From JBAXRT01 sp037131065 (lineage in GTDB: Bacteria; Bacteroidota; Bacteroidia; Bacteroidales; FEN-979): 15,162 bases of DNA. The stretch covers positions 1 through 15,162 of the forward strand of contig JBAXRT010000068.1 in the NCBI GenBank assembly GCA_037131065.1, given 5' to 3'. Position 1 is the first letter of the stretch; each line of letters starts with the position of its first letter. Of the stretch, positions 14,666 through 15,162 are shown piece after piece. Made by a program: the position numbers and the translations under genes. The notes under the pieces are model-generated. The model had not been told where the DNA came from, made no database searches, and saw only the letters and a list, made by a program, of their open reading frames with translations.

Positions 14666-15162
14666 ATGGATGTTCTGTCAATAAAACAACGGTTCGGGAT
14701 TATCGGCAATGCCCCGATGCTCGACCGGGCCATTGATATTGCACGACAGGTTGCCGCCACCGATATCACTGTGCTGATCAGCGGGGAGAGCGGAACCGGG
14801 AAGGAGTTCTTTCCGAAGATCATTCATCAGCTGAGTTCGCGAAAACACGGGCCCTATATTGCTGTCAATTGCGGGGCAATCCCGGAAGGGACGATCGACT
14901 CCGAGCTTTTCGGACATGAAAAGGGCTCGTTTACCGGGGCTCATGAAGCACGGAAAGGTTATTTTGAAGTTGTTGACGGCGGAACGATCTTCCTTGACGA
15001 GGTGGCCGAGCTTCCGCTCGGGACACAGGTCAGGCTGCTCCGTGTCCTTGAAAGCGGCGAATTCATCAGGGTAGGTTCTTCTAAGGTCTTGAAGACCAAT
15101 GTCAGGTTGGTGGCAGCAACCAATATCCATATTCCGGATAATATTGCAAACGGCAAATTCAG
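14666..15162 (+). CDS. Sigma-54 activator AAA+ protein, 3'-truncated by window end
   Basis: An open frame from the ATG at 14666 runs off the window end (165 complete codons seen). It encodes a sigma-54-interaction AAA+ domain, the ATPase that remodels RNA polymerase-sigma-54 at -24/-12 promoters. Motifs are Walker A GESGTGKE (residues 40-47), AVNCGAIPEGTIDSELFGHEKG, the sigma-54-contact loop GSFTGA (87-92; GAFTGA is the norm, and Ser is a tolerated variant), Walker B GGTIFLDEV (105-113), and LRLLRVLE-like RLLRVLESGEFIRVG with VRLVAATN. The AAA+ domain begins almost at residue 10, so there is no N-terminal receiver, GAF or PAS domain. This resembles PspF-type activators and single-domain Bacteroidota regulators. 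A Fis-type DNA-binding helix would be expected beyond the window. Only 2 bases separate it from the upstream dehydrogenase stop, implying co-transcription. Confidence 0.93.
   Translation, partial: MDVLSIKQRFGIIGNAPMLDRAIDIARQVAATDITVLISGESGTGKEFFPKIIHQLSSRKHGPYIAVNCGAIPEGTIDSELFGHEKGSFTGAHEARKGYFEVVDGGTIFLDEVAELPLGTQVRLLRVLESGEFIRVGSSKVLKTNVRLVAATNIHIPDNIANGKF

Noticed and set aside
14678..15130. 150-codon open frame on the minus strand opposite the sigma-54 activator
   Set aside because: The plus strand carries unmistakable AAA+ motifs (Walker A, GSFTGA, Walker B) across the same bases; the antisense frame has no family features.

Overview
The window looks like chromosome from a Bacteroidota bacterium. 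The main evidence is a complete core cluster of the type IX secretion system (T9SS), which is found only in that phylum, in the order porP-gldK-gldL-gldM-gldN known from Porphyromonas gingivalis. Two further signs agree: several sites match the Bacteroidota -7 promoter box (TAnnTTTG), and the starts lack Shine-Dalgarno motifs. A Bacteroidales-like lineage is plausible from the gene order, but this is inference.

Layout. Positions 1-980 hold the 3' part of rseP, an intramembrane metalloprotease, on the + strand. It converges on a YitT-family membrane protein gene on the - strand (1014-1910). A 139-bp divergent intergenic region (1911-2049) then leads into the T9SS cluster on the + strand: porP (2050-3027), the lipoprotein gldK (3131-4498), the motor genes gldL (4562-5743) and gldM (5801-7411), and gldN (7443-8300). 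A strong rho-independent terminator (8319-8349) ends this unit. After it come recG (8364-10469), pheT (10519-12990), an unusually long nucleotide-sugar dehydrogenase (13011-14663) and, only 2 bases on, the 5' part of a sigma-54 activator ATPase gene (14666 to the window end).

How the genes work together. GldL and GldM are the inner-membrane, proton-driven motor. GldM spans the periplasm to the GldK/GldN ring beneath the outer membrane, and the PorP/SprF-type outer-membrane protein associates with this ring. Together they power export of C-terminal-domain proteins and, in gliding species, surface motility. The translocon and other T9SS parts (SprA/Sov, SprE, SprT, PorV, PorU) are not in this window. 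The flanking genes are housekeeping (site-2 protease, DNA repair helicase, Phe-tRNA synthetase) or envelope/regulatory.

I found no mobile element, CRISPR array, tRNA, rRNA or clearly undescribed system, and no gene-free stretch over 300 bases. The points most worth a second look are the missing ATG start of porP, a long heptad-registered repeat tail on GldL, the atypical nucleotide-sugar dehydrogenase coupled to a receiver-less sigma-54 activator, and small inverted or tandem repeats in the two intergenic regions flanking the YitT gene.
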